Assembly: GCF_001435445.1 (NCBI RefSeq)
Contig: NZ_AZDH01000006.1
Span: 62,001 to 126,000, forward strand
Direction of reading: 5' to 3'
DNA from: Companilactobacillus kimchii DSM 13961 = JCM 10707
GTDB lineage: Bacteria; Bacillota; Bacilli; Lactobacillales; Lactobacillaceae
DNA length: 64,000 bases
Shown: positions 35,385-44,821 of the stretch, piece after piece
Layout: the number at the start of each line of letters is the position of its first letter
Numbering within the stretch: the first letter of the stretch is position 1
Translations under genes and position numbers: made by a program
Notes under the pieces: generated by a model
Databases searched by the model: none
Seen by the model: only the letters and a program-made list of their open reading frames with translations
What the model was told of the DNA's origin: nothing

Positions 35385-35840
35385 ATGAACATAACATTAA
35401 AGCTAGGCACATATAATTTTTTAAAGAGTCAGCAAACTTCTGCTGATACTTTATTAAAACCCTTATTTAGTATTAACGCAGACCATCTTTTAATAAAAAA
35501 GTTATCCACTTTTGCGCAATACCGTAGTATCAATGGAGAGTATGAAGAATTCAATAGGTTATATTCCTTGACATATCTAAAATTTAATCCTGATCAAGCC
35601 AAGTTATTTGAAAATAAATTATTCAGTCTCCACGAATACTCCTTTAATTCTACCGCAACAGCTGTCTTCCAAAAAAGAGATAGCCCAAGAGAATATTTAA
35701 TTCTTAAGACTTTTACACAAACTCATCAAATAAAACAGTGGAACAAAAATTTACAACTAGAAGTTCAATCACAAATTCAGGGTACAAATGAAGAGGACTT
35801 TGGCTTCTTCACTAAAAGTTACTCGATTGTTACAGACTAA
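35385..35840 (+). CDS. Small protein, possibly TraP/antibiotic-monooxygenase-like fold
   Basis: 151 residues, no signal peptide or membrane helix. N-terminal LKLGTYNFLKSQQ and the C-terminal block AKLFENKLFSLHEYSFNSTATAVFQ ... YLILKTFTQTHQIKQWNKN recall the dimeric alpha-beta barrel proteins related to staphylococcal TraP and heme-degrading monooxygenases. The resemblance is weak and I make no functional claim. ATG at 35385 has GAAAGGA upstream. Its 3' end overlaps the convergent bceB-like gene by 11 nt. Confidence 0.7.
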   Translation: MNITLKLGTYNFLKSQQTSADTLLKPLFSINADHLLIKKLSTFAQYRSINGEYEEFNRLYSLTYLKFNPDQAKLFENKLFSLHEYSFNSTATAVFQKRDSPREYLILKTFTQTHQIKQWNKNLQLEVQSQIQGTNEEDFGFFTKSYSIVTD

Positions 35841-37827
35841 ATTTGTGTTTAATACCATGCCAAGAGACTTTGAAACTCACTAAGCCAAAAAGGCCATATA
35901 AAACGACATAACCAGCATAAATCAAAATAATATTTTTTGAGATATGCCGTCCAGTATTCGACATCGCAATCGCAACAATTGATTGTGCCAGAGCAAAAAT
36001 CAACGGTATCAGGAATGTTAACGTATTTTCACGACGAACAATACGCTTAACCTCACTTTCCTCGACACCGATTTTTTGTAAGGTCCGTAATTGTCGTGAC
36101 TGATAGTCATCCCTCAAAAGAATTCTCAACGTCAAAACACTGCCTAAGGCAATTAACAAAGCAATACTGAATAATGAAACAATAAACAGATAGAATCCAC
36201 CACCTTGGGCAAAATTCTTTTTAATGCTCCCCTGCCTCAAAAAACCTGCTTGCGTATAGATCGAAGAACCGTTATTAGGTGCCTTCTTCAATACTTCGAT
36301 AGTGGACTGATTCAAGGTCTTCTTGAAATTAACTTTCATATAGTATGCATCACGGAAATTATCTAATTTTTCCAATTGCTTCGTACTCAGACGATCGCCC
36401 TTTTTAAAATCCCAACCATAAAAAACATCTTCAACTTCAGCTGGCATTTTCTGATAATACTTGTCTGGAACAACCATCATTGGTCCAAAATGCATTGAGC
36501 TCCCATAGGGAAACGAGCTACCGGTCTTAACTGTAGCAATAACTGGTGAATCTTTAACTCGAATATCATGTTCCTTAAAATGTCGATTTTCAAAAATCGA
36601 TCCATTATAATCAATTTTCAAGAATTCACGCGAGTTGATCTTGCCATTCCATTTCCGCATCCGTTTAGGTAAAGACATATAATCGCTATATGACATAAAA
36701 GTCATCGGTTGACGAATATAGTCTTGATCATCTTTTTTATAATAAGACACCAAATTAATCTTTACAGCTGTCTGATATTCACCTTTAATATGTGCTTTAC
36801 TCTTTTTCAATTCCTGTTTAATCACACCAGCAGTGTTCTTATCAGCGGCCAATTCAAAAGGATAGGCGCTATTATAATTACGATGCACCGCTTGATATCC
36901 AAAATAACAAAAAGTCAGTAACATCAAGGCCAGAGCCGATAATTCAGTTACAAACCACAGAATCGAAATATTTTGAAATAGTCTTTCCTTCAAATACTTA
37001 AAAGAAAACATATTGATTCCCGAATAGGAAACTGAATGAATTCGTTGTAGAGTATTTAAAATAGTCGGCAGGAATCCAAAATAAACTAAATATGTTCCAA
37101 AAATATCAGCTATCATAACAAAGAATATCTCAGTGATTGGTTTGGATGAATAACTAATTGTATGCATATCGTAAAATAACGACACCGTGCAGATCTGAGC
37201 GCTAAACAATAACAATAGGCCAAAGAACCCTGCTGGAATCCTTAACCACCAACGCGTCTTTATTTCACGCTTAACCGTCTTTCGACGTAGAATCAGAAAA
37301 GTCTTAATAGCATTAATTACACTTAAAACCAATGTCGAAAAGAAAAACATTTTAGCTAGAAGGAAAATATCATTCCAACTGATGTGCATTATGAAATTAA
37401 AACGTAAGCGCATCAGATAAAATAGTGCCATCCCCATAAACTTTTGAAAAATTAAAGTTGCGGATAATCCAATAATCCAGGCAAAAGCTTGCACAATCGC
37501 TGTCTGAATAAAACTAATCGCTACAATGACCCATCGTTGCATTCCTAACTTCTCAAAAGTTCGAAACTCATTTCGCTGCTGCTTGATGAAAAAGCCACCA
37601 ACGTAAGCCATATAAATAAAGGCACAGAAAGCAAAGAGTCCACTCATCATAATAGTTATATCTGAAATAAATGAATTCCATGATCGCAATGAAACTCGAA
37701 CAGAGGGATTATCGCCCAAAGAAATCAAAATTCCAAAGACTCCAATGGCAAAGGCACAAGCTAGGATGTATATTAAATAGCTATCACGCATATTGTATAA
37801 ACTGCGTTTAATTATCTTGCGATACAT
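35830..37827 (-). CDS. Bce-type ABC transporter permease
   Basis: 665-residue FtsX-family permease with ten predicted membrane helices. One lies at the start (SYLIYILACAFAIGVFGILI) and the others are in two groups around a large extracellular domain (about residues 325-535) between helices 7 and 8, the hallmark of BceB-like peptide-antibiotic sensors. ATG at 37827 with GGAGGGGG; it overlaps the ATPase gene by 20 nt. Together with the ATPase and the divergent two-component system it forms a detoxification/sensing module for cell-wall antimicrobial peptides. The ligand cannot be told from sequence. Confidence 0.9.
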   Translation of the reverse strand: MYRKIIKRSLYNMRDSYLIYILACAFAIGVFGILISLGDNPSVRVSLRSWNSFISDITIMMSGLFAFCAFIYMAYVGGFFIKQQRNEFRTFEKLGMQRWVIVAISFIQTAIVQAFAWIIGLSATLIFQKFMGMALFYLMRLRFNFIMHISWNDIFLLAKMFFFSTLVLSVINAIKTFLILRRKTVKREIKTRWWLRIPAGFFGLLLLFSAQICTVSLFYDMHTISYSSKPITEIFFVMIADIFGTYLVYFGFLPTILNTLQRIHSVSYSGINMFSFKYLKERLFQNISILWFVTELSALALMLLTFCYFGYQAVHRNYNSAYPFELAADKNTAGVIKQELKKSKAHIKGEYQTAVKINLVSYYKKDDQDYIRQPMTFMSYSDYMSLPKRMRKWNGKINSREFLKIDYNGSIFENRHFKEHDIRVKDSPVIATVKTGSSFPYGSSMHFGPMMVVPDKYYQKMPAEVEDVFYGWDFKKGDRLSTKQLEKLDNFRDAYYMKVNFKKTLNQSTIEVLKKAPNNGSSIYTQAGFLRQGSIKKNFAQGGGFYLFIVSLFSIALLIALGSVLTLRILLRDDYQSRQLRTLQKIGVEESEVKRIVRRENTLTFLIPLIFALAQSIVAIAMSNTGRHISKNIILIYAGYVVLYGLFGLVSFKVSWHGIKHKFSL

Positions 37828-38578
37828 TGAAATAGCTTCCCCCTCCAATTGTCCGTTGCATATTGATTATTTGTTCAAAGAACTTATCCCGATTACCAGG
37901 ATTAACAACCTCAGAGAAAACTACACCATCTTTAATAAAAATCACACGACTACAATAACTAGCCGTGAAAGCATCATGTGTTGCCATTAAAATGGTCGTT
38001 TTCTCACGCTGATTGACTAATTGCATATAGTTCAATAAAATCGTTGCCGATTTTGAATCAAGACTTCCAGTTGGTTCATCTGCGAATAGAATCCCCGGGC
38101 TATTGATCAAGGCTCTGGCAGCCGCTACAATTTGACGCTGTCCTAAGGACAATTCATCAATATTACGTTTGCTCAATTTTTTAATATTAAGTAAATTCAT
38201 CATGTAGTCGAAACGTTCTTCAATTAATTTCTTATTTGACCGATTTAAGGCTAGTGGTAAAATAACATTTTCTTTCACATTCAAAGAATCCAGCAATTCG
38301 AAACTTTGGTAGATGAATCCCATCTTGTTACGACGATACTTAGTTTGATCACGATCATGTAATTGTGTCAGATCTTGACCATCAACAATTATTTGACCAT
38401 GATCAGGACGTTCATTAGTAGATATCATATTTAAAAGTGTCGTCTTTCCGGCACCTGAAGGACCCATGATTCCTAAAAATTCACCATGTTCAACTTTTAA
38501 ACTGATATCCTTAATGGCATGAACAGCACTTCTTTTCTTTCCAAAATCTTTTGAAATATTCTTTACAATTATTTGCAA
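37808..38578 (-). CDS. Bce-type ABC transporter ATP-binding protein
   Basis: 256-residue ATPase. Walker A is GPSGAGKTTLLN (about residue 40), the Q-loop is IYQSFELLDSLNVKENV, the signature is LSLGQRQIVAAARAL (about 142), Walker B is GILFADEPTGSLDS and the switch His is in LMATHDAF. TTG start with GGAGA. It is coupled to the downstream permease by overlap. The promoter lies in the 82-nt gap shared with the divergent response regulator. Confidence 0.92.
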   Translation of the reverse strand: MQIIVKNISKDFGKKRSAVHAIKDISLKVEHGEFLGIMGPSGAGKTTLLNMISTNERPDHGQIIVDGQDLTQLHDRDQTKYRRNKMGFIYQSFELLDSLNVKENVILPLALNRSNKKLIEERFDYMMNLLNIKKLSKRNIDELSLGQRQIVAAARALINSPGILFADEPTGSLDSKSATILLNYMQLVNQREKTTILMATHDAFTASYCSRVIFIKDGVVFSEVVNPGNRDKFFEQIINMQRTIGGGSYFNVSQDN

Positions 38579-38660
38579 CGTAATTTCTCCATAATTAAAT
38601 AATTATTGTTATCATATTATATACATAGTGTCTTCATTCTAGCACGGAGGGAATTTTAAT

Positions 38661-39335
38661 ATGGCTAAAATTATGATTATCGAAGATGACCAATCCATCT
38701 CCAAGTTAATCAGTGAGAACCTTGCCAAATGGCAAATCAATTCTTATATTACGAAGGATTTCAATAATATTATTGATCAGTTTAATGAATACAAACCCGA
38801 TCTAGTTCTTTTAGATATCAATCTGCCTGTTTATGACGGTTACTACTGGAATCAGGAGATCAGAAAAATTTCTAAAGCCCCTATTATAATCATCTCATCC
38901 CGTAATTCCAATATGGATCAAATTATGGCAATGAATATGGGTGCTGATGATTTTGTGGAAAAACCTTTTTCGGTCGATATCTTAGTGGCTAAAATCAACG
39001 CTTTATTACGTCGAACTTACGATTTCACCAAGAATACTAGTGACGTGATCGAACACAATGGTTTGAAATTGAATCTTTCAAGCGGTTCAGTTGAAATTGA
39101 TGATAATAAAATTGACCTCTCCAAAAATGAATACAAATTACTTCAGCGTCTCTTAAAAGATCAAGGTAAAATTGTTACCCGTGAGCAATTGCTTAATTTC
39201 ATGTGGGATGACGAACGCTTTGTTGATGATAATACCCTAACCGTCAACATCAATCGTCTTCGTAGCAAAATCGAGAAGTATGGTCTCAAAAATTATATTG
39301 TAACTAAAGTTGGTCAAGGATACATTATTCCTTAA
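38661..39335 (+). CDS. OmpR-family response regulator (BceR-like)
   Basis: 224 residues. The receiver domain has the acidic pair DD (about residues 9-10), phospho-acceptor Asp in LVLLDINLP (about 53) and Lys in VEKPFSVDIL (about 102). A winged-helix DNA-binding domain follows from about 130 (LSKNEYKLLQRLLKDQGKIVTREQLLNFMW ... VNINRLRSKIEKYGLKNYIVTKVGQGYII). RBS GGAGGG. It should control the divergent transporter genes. Confidence 0.93.
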   Translation: MAKIMIIEDDQSISKLISENLAKWQINSYITKDFNNIIDQFNEYKPDLVLLDINLPVYDGYYWNQEIRKISKAPIIIISSRNSNMDQIMAMNMGADDFVEKPFSVDILVAKINALLRRTYDFTKNTSDVIEHNGLKLNLSSGSVEIDDNKIDLSKNEYKLLQRLLKDQGKIVTREQLLNFMWDDERFVDDNTLTVNINRLRSKIEKYGLKNYIVTKVGQGYIIP

Positions 39336-39346
39336 CGAGGTAAATT

Positions 39347-40339
39347 ATGTCATTTTTCAAATATTTAAAGGATCATATTTATTCAATTCTAATTGTACTG
39401 ATTGGTGTTACTTTCGTAGAAATAGTTCTCTTTCTCGACCCTAACGTCGACTTCTATCCTGGGACACTAATCTACACGTGGATCTTAGCTATGGTTTTTC
39501 TAGTAGTAAATCTATCGATTTCTTACAATCATAAAAAGTTCTGGTACAAGCAATTAGAGAGTTATCAAAACGACCTATCCAAAGAACTAGTTGGCGCTAA
39601 CAATAATGAACAGAAATATATTCAGGAAAAAATCAATAATATTTCTTTAGAATACCGTAATGAATTGACTAAACTTTATCAAAATCAAAAGGACCAACGG
39701 GAATATACAGAATCTTGGGTTCATGATATTAAAGTTCCTTTGGCAGCTTTGAAGCTCTCACAAGATGACGAATTAGACAAGAACTTAGTCGATGAAGAAA
39801 TTGATCAAATCGATTACCTAGTTGATCAGGCTCTCTATTTTGCCCGATTAAATAACTTTTCCAATGATTATTTAATCCAAGAACAAGACCTCAACAATAT
39901 CGTTAAAGCTTCTATTAGAACCAACAAACGTCTCTTTATTAACAAGCGTATTGGTATCAGTTTGGACATTACTGATAAGAAAATTTTAACTGACGAAAAA
40001 TGGTTAAGTTTCATCCTCAATCAAATTATTTCCAATAGTCTGAAATATACCGATCGTGGTGGCAAAATCTCTATTTTTACAACAGATAAAAACAATAATG
40101 TTGAATTACATATCAAGGACAATGGCATTGGTATCGCCAATCAAGATGTTAGCCGAATTTATAACAAGGGCTTCACCGGTAATAATGGCCGCCAATCAGG
40201 TAGTAAATCTACTGGTATGGGCTTGTATTTAGTTAAAAAGATGATCGACAAACTTGGTCATACGATTGAAGTCAAGTCTCAAGTAGGTCAAGGAACCGAG
40301 TTTGTCATCACCTTTCTTGATTTACCTTATTACAAGTAA
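39347..40339 (+). CDS. Intramembrane-sensing histidine kinase (BceS-like)
   Basis: 330 residues. Two closely spaced transmembrane helices (about 12-30 and 38-58) leave almost no extracellular loop, typical of kinases that sense through their ABC permease. H-box SWVHDIKVPLAALKL (about residue 128), N-box ILNQIISNSLKYTDRGG, G1 LHIKDNGIGI, G2 STGMGLYLVKKMI. It begins 11 nt after the response regulator. Confidence 0.93.
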   Translation: MSFFKYLKDHIYSILIVLIGVTFVEIVLFLDPNVDFYPGTLIYTWILAMVFLVVNLSISYNHKKFWYKQLESYQNDLSKELVGANNNEQKYIQEKINNISLEYRNELTKLYQNQKDQREYTESWVHDIKVPLAALKLSQDDELDKNLVDEEIDQIDYLVDQALYFARLNNFSNDYLIQEQDLNNIVKASIRTNKRLFINKRIGISLDITDKKILTDEKWLSFILNQIISNSLKYTDRGGKISIFTTDKNNNVELHIKDNGIGIANQDVSRIYNKGFTGNNGRQSGSKSTGMGLYLVKKMIDKLGHTIEVKSQVGQGTEFVITFLDLPYYK

Positions 40340-40370
40340 AATGATTTAGTCGTAACTAAATTATTTTACA
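40338..40370 (+). terminator. Hairpin after the BceS-like kinase gene
   Basis: Inverted repeat with arms AAAATGATTTAGT and ACTAAATTATTTT right behind the stop codon. A second, stronger terminator follows at 40430. Confidence 0.55.
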
Positions 40371-40429
40371 AAATTACGTATTAAACATACTTACTTTGTC
40401 TTGAGAAAAAATTGAAATATTATTTATTC

Positions 40430-40462
40430 AGGGTCAGACATCTCAGTGTCTGGCTCTTTTTG
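40430..40462 (+). terminator. Terminator, plus strand
   Basis: Stem GTCAGACA-TCTCA-GTGTCTGGC followed by TCTTTTT. It backs up the termination of the two-component operon; no T-run on the other strand. Confidence 0.7.
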
Positions 40463-40483
40463 TATCCTCGGAAATACATAGCT

Positions 40484-41842
40484 TTATATCTCGGAAGAGT
40501 TTCCAGATAATATTTCATAGCTAATACGAATACCATTATAGAAATTCTTAATTGTCATATTCTCATCAATATCGTGGTTGCGTTCATCAGCATTAGCATA
40601 CGGAATCGTAAAAACAGGAACCTTTAAAAAGTTCTTCCAAACATAATTTGGAACTGATCCTGGCATTACTGGTTCTATATAAGCTTTACCAGTAGCCCTT
40701 TTAATTGCTTGATAGAGCCATTCAATTTGTTCAGTTGTAGCCTGCGTTTTTTCTGGTGGCAATTCGCCTAATACTCTAACTTGCAACTGTCCACTGGCAA
40801 TTTCTGGTTGATATATTTTCAAAAGGTTCTCTTTAATGACAGAGATATCCTGCTGATCAACAAGACGACAATCAACCTTTAATGAGGCTTCATAAGGAAT
40901 ACTTGTTTTTACCCCCTTCTGTAAATATCCGCCTTTAATCCCAAAGATATTAAAGGTAGGCTCAAACATCAATTTATGATAATAAGTAAATTTATCCATT
41001 GCCAACTGATTAATTCCAGCTTGTGCAATAATTTCATCTTTATTAAAAGGTAATTTTGCTATCCATTCTTTTTCTCGTGCTGTTGGTTCCAAAATTCCGT
41101 CATAAAAATGAGGTATCCTTACTTGGCCAGTTTTAACATCATAGATTCTAATCAGAAAATTGAACAACTGAGTTATTGGATTGGTCATAATATTACCAAA
41201 GCTGCCTGAATGATTATCGTGTTGTCCCGTCTTTGAAATTAATTCAAAAGCAAAAACGCCACGATTACCTAAGCGTAAAACATTGGTTCCATCAGGATTA
41301 GCCGATCCATCCACAACAATGGCTGTATCAATTGTTTTCAATTTTGTCTGGGCCAATTCTTTCACGGCCGCTGCTAAATCTGGGCTGCCTTGCTCCTCTT
41401 CACCTTCAATAAAAAAAGTCACATTAAAAGGTAAAGTTTGATGTAGTTCTATATAAGAATAGACACCCAATATTTGAGCCAACAATTGTCCTTTATTATC
41501 ACCAACTCCTCGGCCATAGAAACGTCCTTCTCTTTTAGATAATGTAAAGGGATCACTTTGCCATTTAGAAATATCACCAGCAGCCATAACGTCATAATGT
41601 CCGTACAATAAAACATTTCTTTTAGTGGCACCTGTGATTTTAGCTATGATGATGGGATGTCCTTTGGTAGGAATCACTTCAATATCGGCATGTAATAGTT
41701 TTTTCAACAGATTGGTCAAAAAGCTTACAGCATCTTCAATTCCCTCACCAGTGACACTAAAACTTCTAATTGTAATTAACTTTTTTAAAAGAACTTCAAA
41801 ATCTTTAGAATGATCTTCAATAAATTTATCTCTTTGGATCAA
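40484..41842 (-). CDS. M20-family metallopeptidase/dipeptidase
   Basis: 452-residue cytosolic zinc peptidase of the ArgE/DapE/CPG2 group, closest in style to carnosinase-like M20 dipeptidases. Metal-binding segments are LLYGHYDVMAAGD (His/Asp), GRGVGDNKGQ (bridging Asp), FFIEGEEEQGSPDL (catalytic Glu pair) and the lid domain with HDNHSGSFGN. The C-terminal His is in NADERNHDIDENM. Probably releases amino acids from small peptides. Isolated gene. Confidence 0.87.
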   Translation of the reverse strand: MIQRDKFIEDHSKDFEVLLKKLITIRSFSVTGEGIEDAVSFLTNLLKKLLHADIEVIPTKGHPIIIAKITGATKRNVLLYGHYDVMAAGDISKWQSDPFTLSKREGRFYGRGVGDNKGQLLAQILGVYSYIELHQTLPFNVTFFIEGEEEQGSPDLAAAVKELAQTKLKTIDTAIVVDGSANPDGTNVLRLGNRGVFAFELISKTGQHDNHSGSFGNIMTNPITQLFNFLIRIYDVKTGQVRIPHFYDGILEPTAREKEWIAKLPFNKDEIIAQAGINQLAMDKFTYYHKLMFEPTFNIFGIKGGYLQKGVKTSIPYEASLKVDCRLVDQQDISVIKENLLKIYQPEIASGQLQVRVLGELPPEKTQATTEQIEWLYQAIKRATGKAYIEPVMPGSVPNYVWKNFLKVPVFTIPYANADERNHDIDENMTIKNFYNGIRISYEILSGNSSEI

Positions 41843-41861
41843 AATTATCGCCTCTCAAAAA

Positions 41862-41901
41862 AATAGGTAGTAAATCCACAAATGTGGACTTACTACCTAT
41901 C
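41862..41901. terminator. Hairpin between the antitoxin-like gene and the peptidase
   Basis: Near-perfect inverted repeat with arms AGGTAGTAAATCCACA and TGTGGACTTACTACCT. Probably the terminator of the antitoxin-like gene. Confidence 0.65.
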
Positions 41902-41933
41902 TTAATACAGAATTAATTACTCTGCTTTTTTAT

Positions 41934-42161
41934 CTAACAATACCGACTCATCGCTTTTTTCAAATCATCTAGCGTAATATCTTGAGATCCATTCTTGGAT
42001 TCCTGTAACGCTTGTTCATATAGCTCATCATCAATATCGTCTTCTATTTTTTCAATCACTACTGTACGAAGAAAAGATGAAATACTCATATCTTTCGATT
42101 TAGCATAATTGCGGATCACCTTTTCATCAAAATCATCTAATTGGAAAGAGATAGTTGCCAT
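41934..42161 (-). CDS. RelB/DinJ-type antitoxin-like protein, no toxin beside it
   Basis: 75 residues with an N-terminal ribbon-helix-helix (MATISFQLDDFDEKVIRNYAKSKDMSISSFLRTVVIEKIED) as in DUF6290/RelB antitoxins, followed by an acidic helix and ITLDDLKKAMSRY. A RelE/ParE-type toxin would be expected directly downstream, but only 91 nt and a hairpin separate it from the peptidase gene. RBS AGGTGGTGATG lies just upstream. It may act as an orphan repressor. Confidence 0.8.
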   Translation of the reverse strand: MATISFQLDDFDEKVIRNYAKSKDMSISSFLRTVVIEKIEDDIDDELYEQALQESKNGSQDITLDDLKKAMSRYC

Positions 42162-42322
42162 CTTTCATCACCACCTGTCCCATATCAAACTTAGTGTATC
42201 CTCATGAACAGTTTTTTTCAATAGTTAAGCCATTCACAATTCATTATTATATAATTTTTATTTTATAAATTGAATATCCAATATGGCTAGTTAATGACAC
42301 AATGTATAGCAACTTCTCTAAA

Positions 42323-44380
42323 TTACATCTTTAAAGTTAATGCATTAATAGCAACAACGACTGTGGAAAGTGACATCACGATTGCTCCAACAGCTGGGCT
42401 TAAAACAAATCCAACCCCTGCTAAAATTCCGGCTGCTAATGGTATTGCTACGATATTGTATCCAGCTCCCCACCAAAGATTCTCAACTGTTTTTTGATAA
42501 GTATGATGAGACAATCTCAAGAATTTAATAATATCGAATGGATCACTGTTGTACAAAATTACATCAGCTGAATCAATGGCAACATCTGTACCTGCTCCAA
42601 TGGCAACACCAATCGTTGCAACAGCAAGGCTAGGAGCATCATTGATACCATCCCCAACCATCATGACGTGATGACCAGATAATTCGAGTTCCTTAATAAC
42701 TTTATTCTTATCTTCTGGCAGCAATTCAGCTCTAAACTCATCAATACCCATTTGTTTAGCCATAATTGCCGCAGCATCTTTATTATCACCAGTTAGCATA
42801 ATAGGTGTAATATTTCTAGCTTTTAATTCCTTAATGAATTCAATCGTATTCTTCTTAATTCGATCACCTAAGGCTACAAAGCCAAGAACTTTTTTATTTG
42901 CCACTAGGTAACTAATAGTATTTCCTTTATCTAAATATGTTTGAACTAATTTGTTATCAACTGGAATATTTTCATTTTTTAGATACTTCATATTGACTAA
43001 ATAATATTTGTGACCCTCTAAATTCCCACTCATACCATAGCCCTTAATTGCCTGAACATCATCAAAATTAGCTATTTCAGTTTTCTTATCTTTGGCATAT
43101 TGCACAATACTGCTAGCAATTGGATGACTAGAACCACTCTCAATACCAGCAATAACTGACAATAATTTACTATCATCAATAGTAGGATCAATGCTCTTCA
43201 AACCATTAACAGTGAATTTACCTTCAGTCAAAGTTCCGGTCTTGTCCATTGCGATGTAATCAATTTTACGGCTATTTTCCATAGCTTGATTATCGCGAAT
43301 AATTAAACCATTAGTTGCGGCGATTGATGTACTACGTGACATAACTAAAGGAATAGCTAATCCTAAAGCGTGCGGACAAGCGATAACCAAAACAGCCACT
43401 AATCTATTTAAAGCAGTATTCATATCGCCGAATATCAACCAATAAACAAAAGCAATAATTCCCACTGACAAAGCAGCATAGAATAACCAGCTTGATACTT
43501 TATCGGCCAACATTTGTGTCTTAGAACGATTGTTCTGTGCATCAGATACAAGTTTACTGATTTGTGACAAGTAACCCTCATTGGCAGCCTTATCGACCTT
43601 TACACGTATTGTACCTTCACCATTGATAGAACCACCAACAACTTTACTACCAATTTCCTTTTTTACAGCTTTGGATTCACCAGTAATCAAAGATTCATTG
43701 ATATAACTAGAGCCACTAACAATATGTCCATCTAACGGCACTGATTCACCAGCACGAATCTCAACAACATCTCCATCTTTAACCATGGAAATATCATGAT
43801 CCATAGTTTTTCCATCATGTACCATATGAACTTGATCAGGAACTAATGAGGCAATCTTCTGTAAAGCATTCCCCGCACTCATGGTAGATTTCATTTCAAT
43901 CCAGTGACCCAAGAGCATGATCACAATCAAAGATGATAATTCCCAGAAGAAATCCATAATGTGCTGTGATGAATGAACCAGATCATTCATGACAAATGCA
44001 TACAAACTATAAATATAAGCAACACTGATACCCATTGTAATCAAGGTCATCATAGCTGGTTGCTTAGATTGTAGTTCCCCTTTAGCACCAGTGATAAAAG
44101 GCTTACCACCATAGAAATATAAAATTGTAGCTAAAACTAGTACGATCCAATCAGATCCAGGAAATTGAACTTGGAAGGGCAAATTTAAACCCATGAATGG
44201 TGATAGTACAAATACTGGTATTGCCAAAACAAGCGAAATCCAAAATTTCTTCCTCAAGTCCCCCATATCCATCATATGACCACCGTGCATCATCATGTGG
44301 CCACCAGACATGTCCATTCCCGACATATCCATATCTGAATGATCGTTATCATTCATTTTCATTCCATTCATATTTTTCAT
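42323..44380 (-). CDS. copB: Copper-exporting P1B-type ATPase CopB
   Basis: About 685 residues. The N-terminus is a Met/His-rich metal-binding stretch (MNGMKMNDNDHSDMDMSGMDMSGGHMMMHGGHMM). Then eight membrane helices, the TGES actuator motif (LITGESKAV), the CPH membrane metal site (VIACPHALGLAIPL, which marks CopB rather than CPC-type CopA), DKTGTLTEGKF with the phosphorylated Asp, HP in SSHPIAS, and GDGINDAPSLA. ATG at 44380 with GGAGG; it overlaps the copY stop (ATGA). Exports copper/silver under CopY control. Confidence 0.95.
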   Translation of the reverse strand: MKNMNGMKMNDNDHSDMDMSGMDMSGGHMMMHGGHMMDMGDLRKKFWISLVLAIPVFVLSPFMGLNLPFQVQFPGSDWIVLVLATILYFYGGKPFITGAKGELQSKQPAMMTLITMGISVAYIYSLYAFVMNDLVHSSQHIMDFFWELSSLIVIMLLGHWIEMKSTMSAGNALQKIASLVPDQVHMVHDGKTMDHDISMVKDGDVVEIRAGESVPLDGHIVSGSSYINESLITGESKAVKKEIGSKVVGGSINGEGTIRVKVDKAANEGYLSQISKLVSDAQNNRSKTQMLADKVSSWLFYAALSVGIIAFVYWLIFGDMNTALNRLVAVLVIACPHALGLAIPLVMSRSTSIAATNGLIIRDNQAMENSRKIDYIAMDKTGTLTEGKFTVNGLKSIDPTIDDSKLLSVIAGIESGSSHPIASSIVQYAKDKKTEIANFDDVQAIKGYGMSGNLEGHKYYLVNMKYLKNENIPVDNKLVQTYLDKGNTISYLVANKKVLGFVALGDRIKKNTIEFIKELKARNITPIMLTGDNKDAAAIMAKQMGIDEFRAELLPEDKNKVIKELELSGHHVMMVGDGINDAPSLAVATIGVAIGAGTDVAIDSADVILYNSDPFDIIKFLRLSHHTYQKTVENLWWGAGYNIVAIPLAAGILAGVGFVLSPAVGAIVMSLSTVVVAINALTLKM

Positions 44381-44799
44381 ATTAAATTTGCCTCCAAACA
44401 ATTACATTCGACTTCCTCTGGAGCTGTCTTAGCTTTAACATTCAAAGCTTCAACAATATCAGAAATATCGCTTTGAGAAATCTCAGAGTTCTGTACTAGA
44501 TCTTTGATTGCTTGACCCTTACGCATGCAACAAAGATTATCAAACAAGTTGTTAACACTCTGATGAATAGCCATATCCTCATCTATCAATGGCTTGTATA
44601 CATAAGGACGTTTGGTTTCCTCAGCCTTTAAAAAGTTTTTCTTTTGCAAACGAACAATTAGAGTTTTAATCGTGGCAGATTTCCAATCAGTCTTTCGTTC
44701 AAGAATATCAATAACTTCCTTACTAGTTGCTTGACCCAAAGTCCAAATGATCCTCATTACTTGCCATTCAGCTTTACTCATCGTTTCAATTTCTGTCAT
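44377..44799 (-). CDS. copY: Copper-responsive repressor CopY
   Basis: 140-residue BlaI/MecI/CopY-family winged-helix repressor (SKAEWQVMRIIWTLGQATSKEVIDILERKTDWKSATIKTLIVRLQKKNFL). CopY usually ends in CxCx4CxC, which exchanges zinc for copper. Here the tail is VECNCLEANLI, with only the first CxC, while an internal CC (DNLCCMRKGQ, about residue 90) may help. The shortened tail is real coding sequence, since it carries the copB SD and overlaps its start. Autoregulation through the two operators upstream is expected. Confidence 0.9.
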   Translation of the reverse strand: MTEIETMSKAEWQVMRIIWTLGQATSKEVIDILERKTDWKSATIKTLIVRLQKKNFLKAEETKRPYVYKPLIDEDMAIHQSVNNLFDNLCCMRKGQAIKDLVQNSEISQSDISDIVEALNVKAKTAPEEVECNCLEANLI

Positions 44800-44821
44800 A
44801 TTGTCACTTCCCTTTCAGGTT

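Noticed and set aside
40371-40380. Fourth copy of TACGTAATTT (minus strand).
   Set aside because: It points into the 3' end of the kinase gene as antisense, with no competence gene behind it; kept only as a caveat to the motif finding.
44377-44400. Frameshift at the end of copY causing loss of the second CxC.
   Set aside because: The frame ends in an ATGA overlap with copB and contains the copB SD, so it is under selection as it stands.
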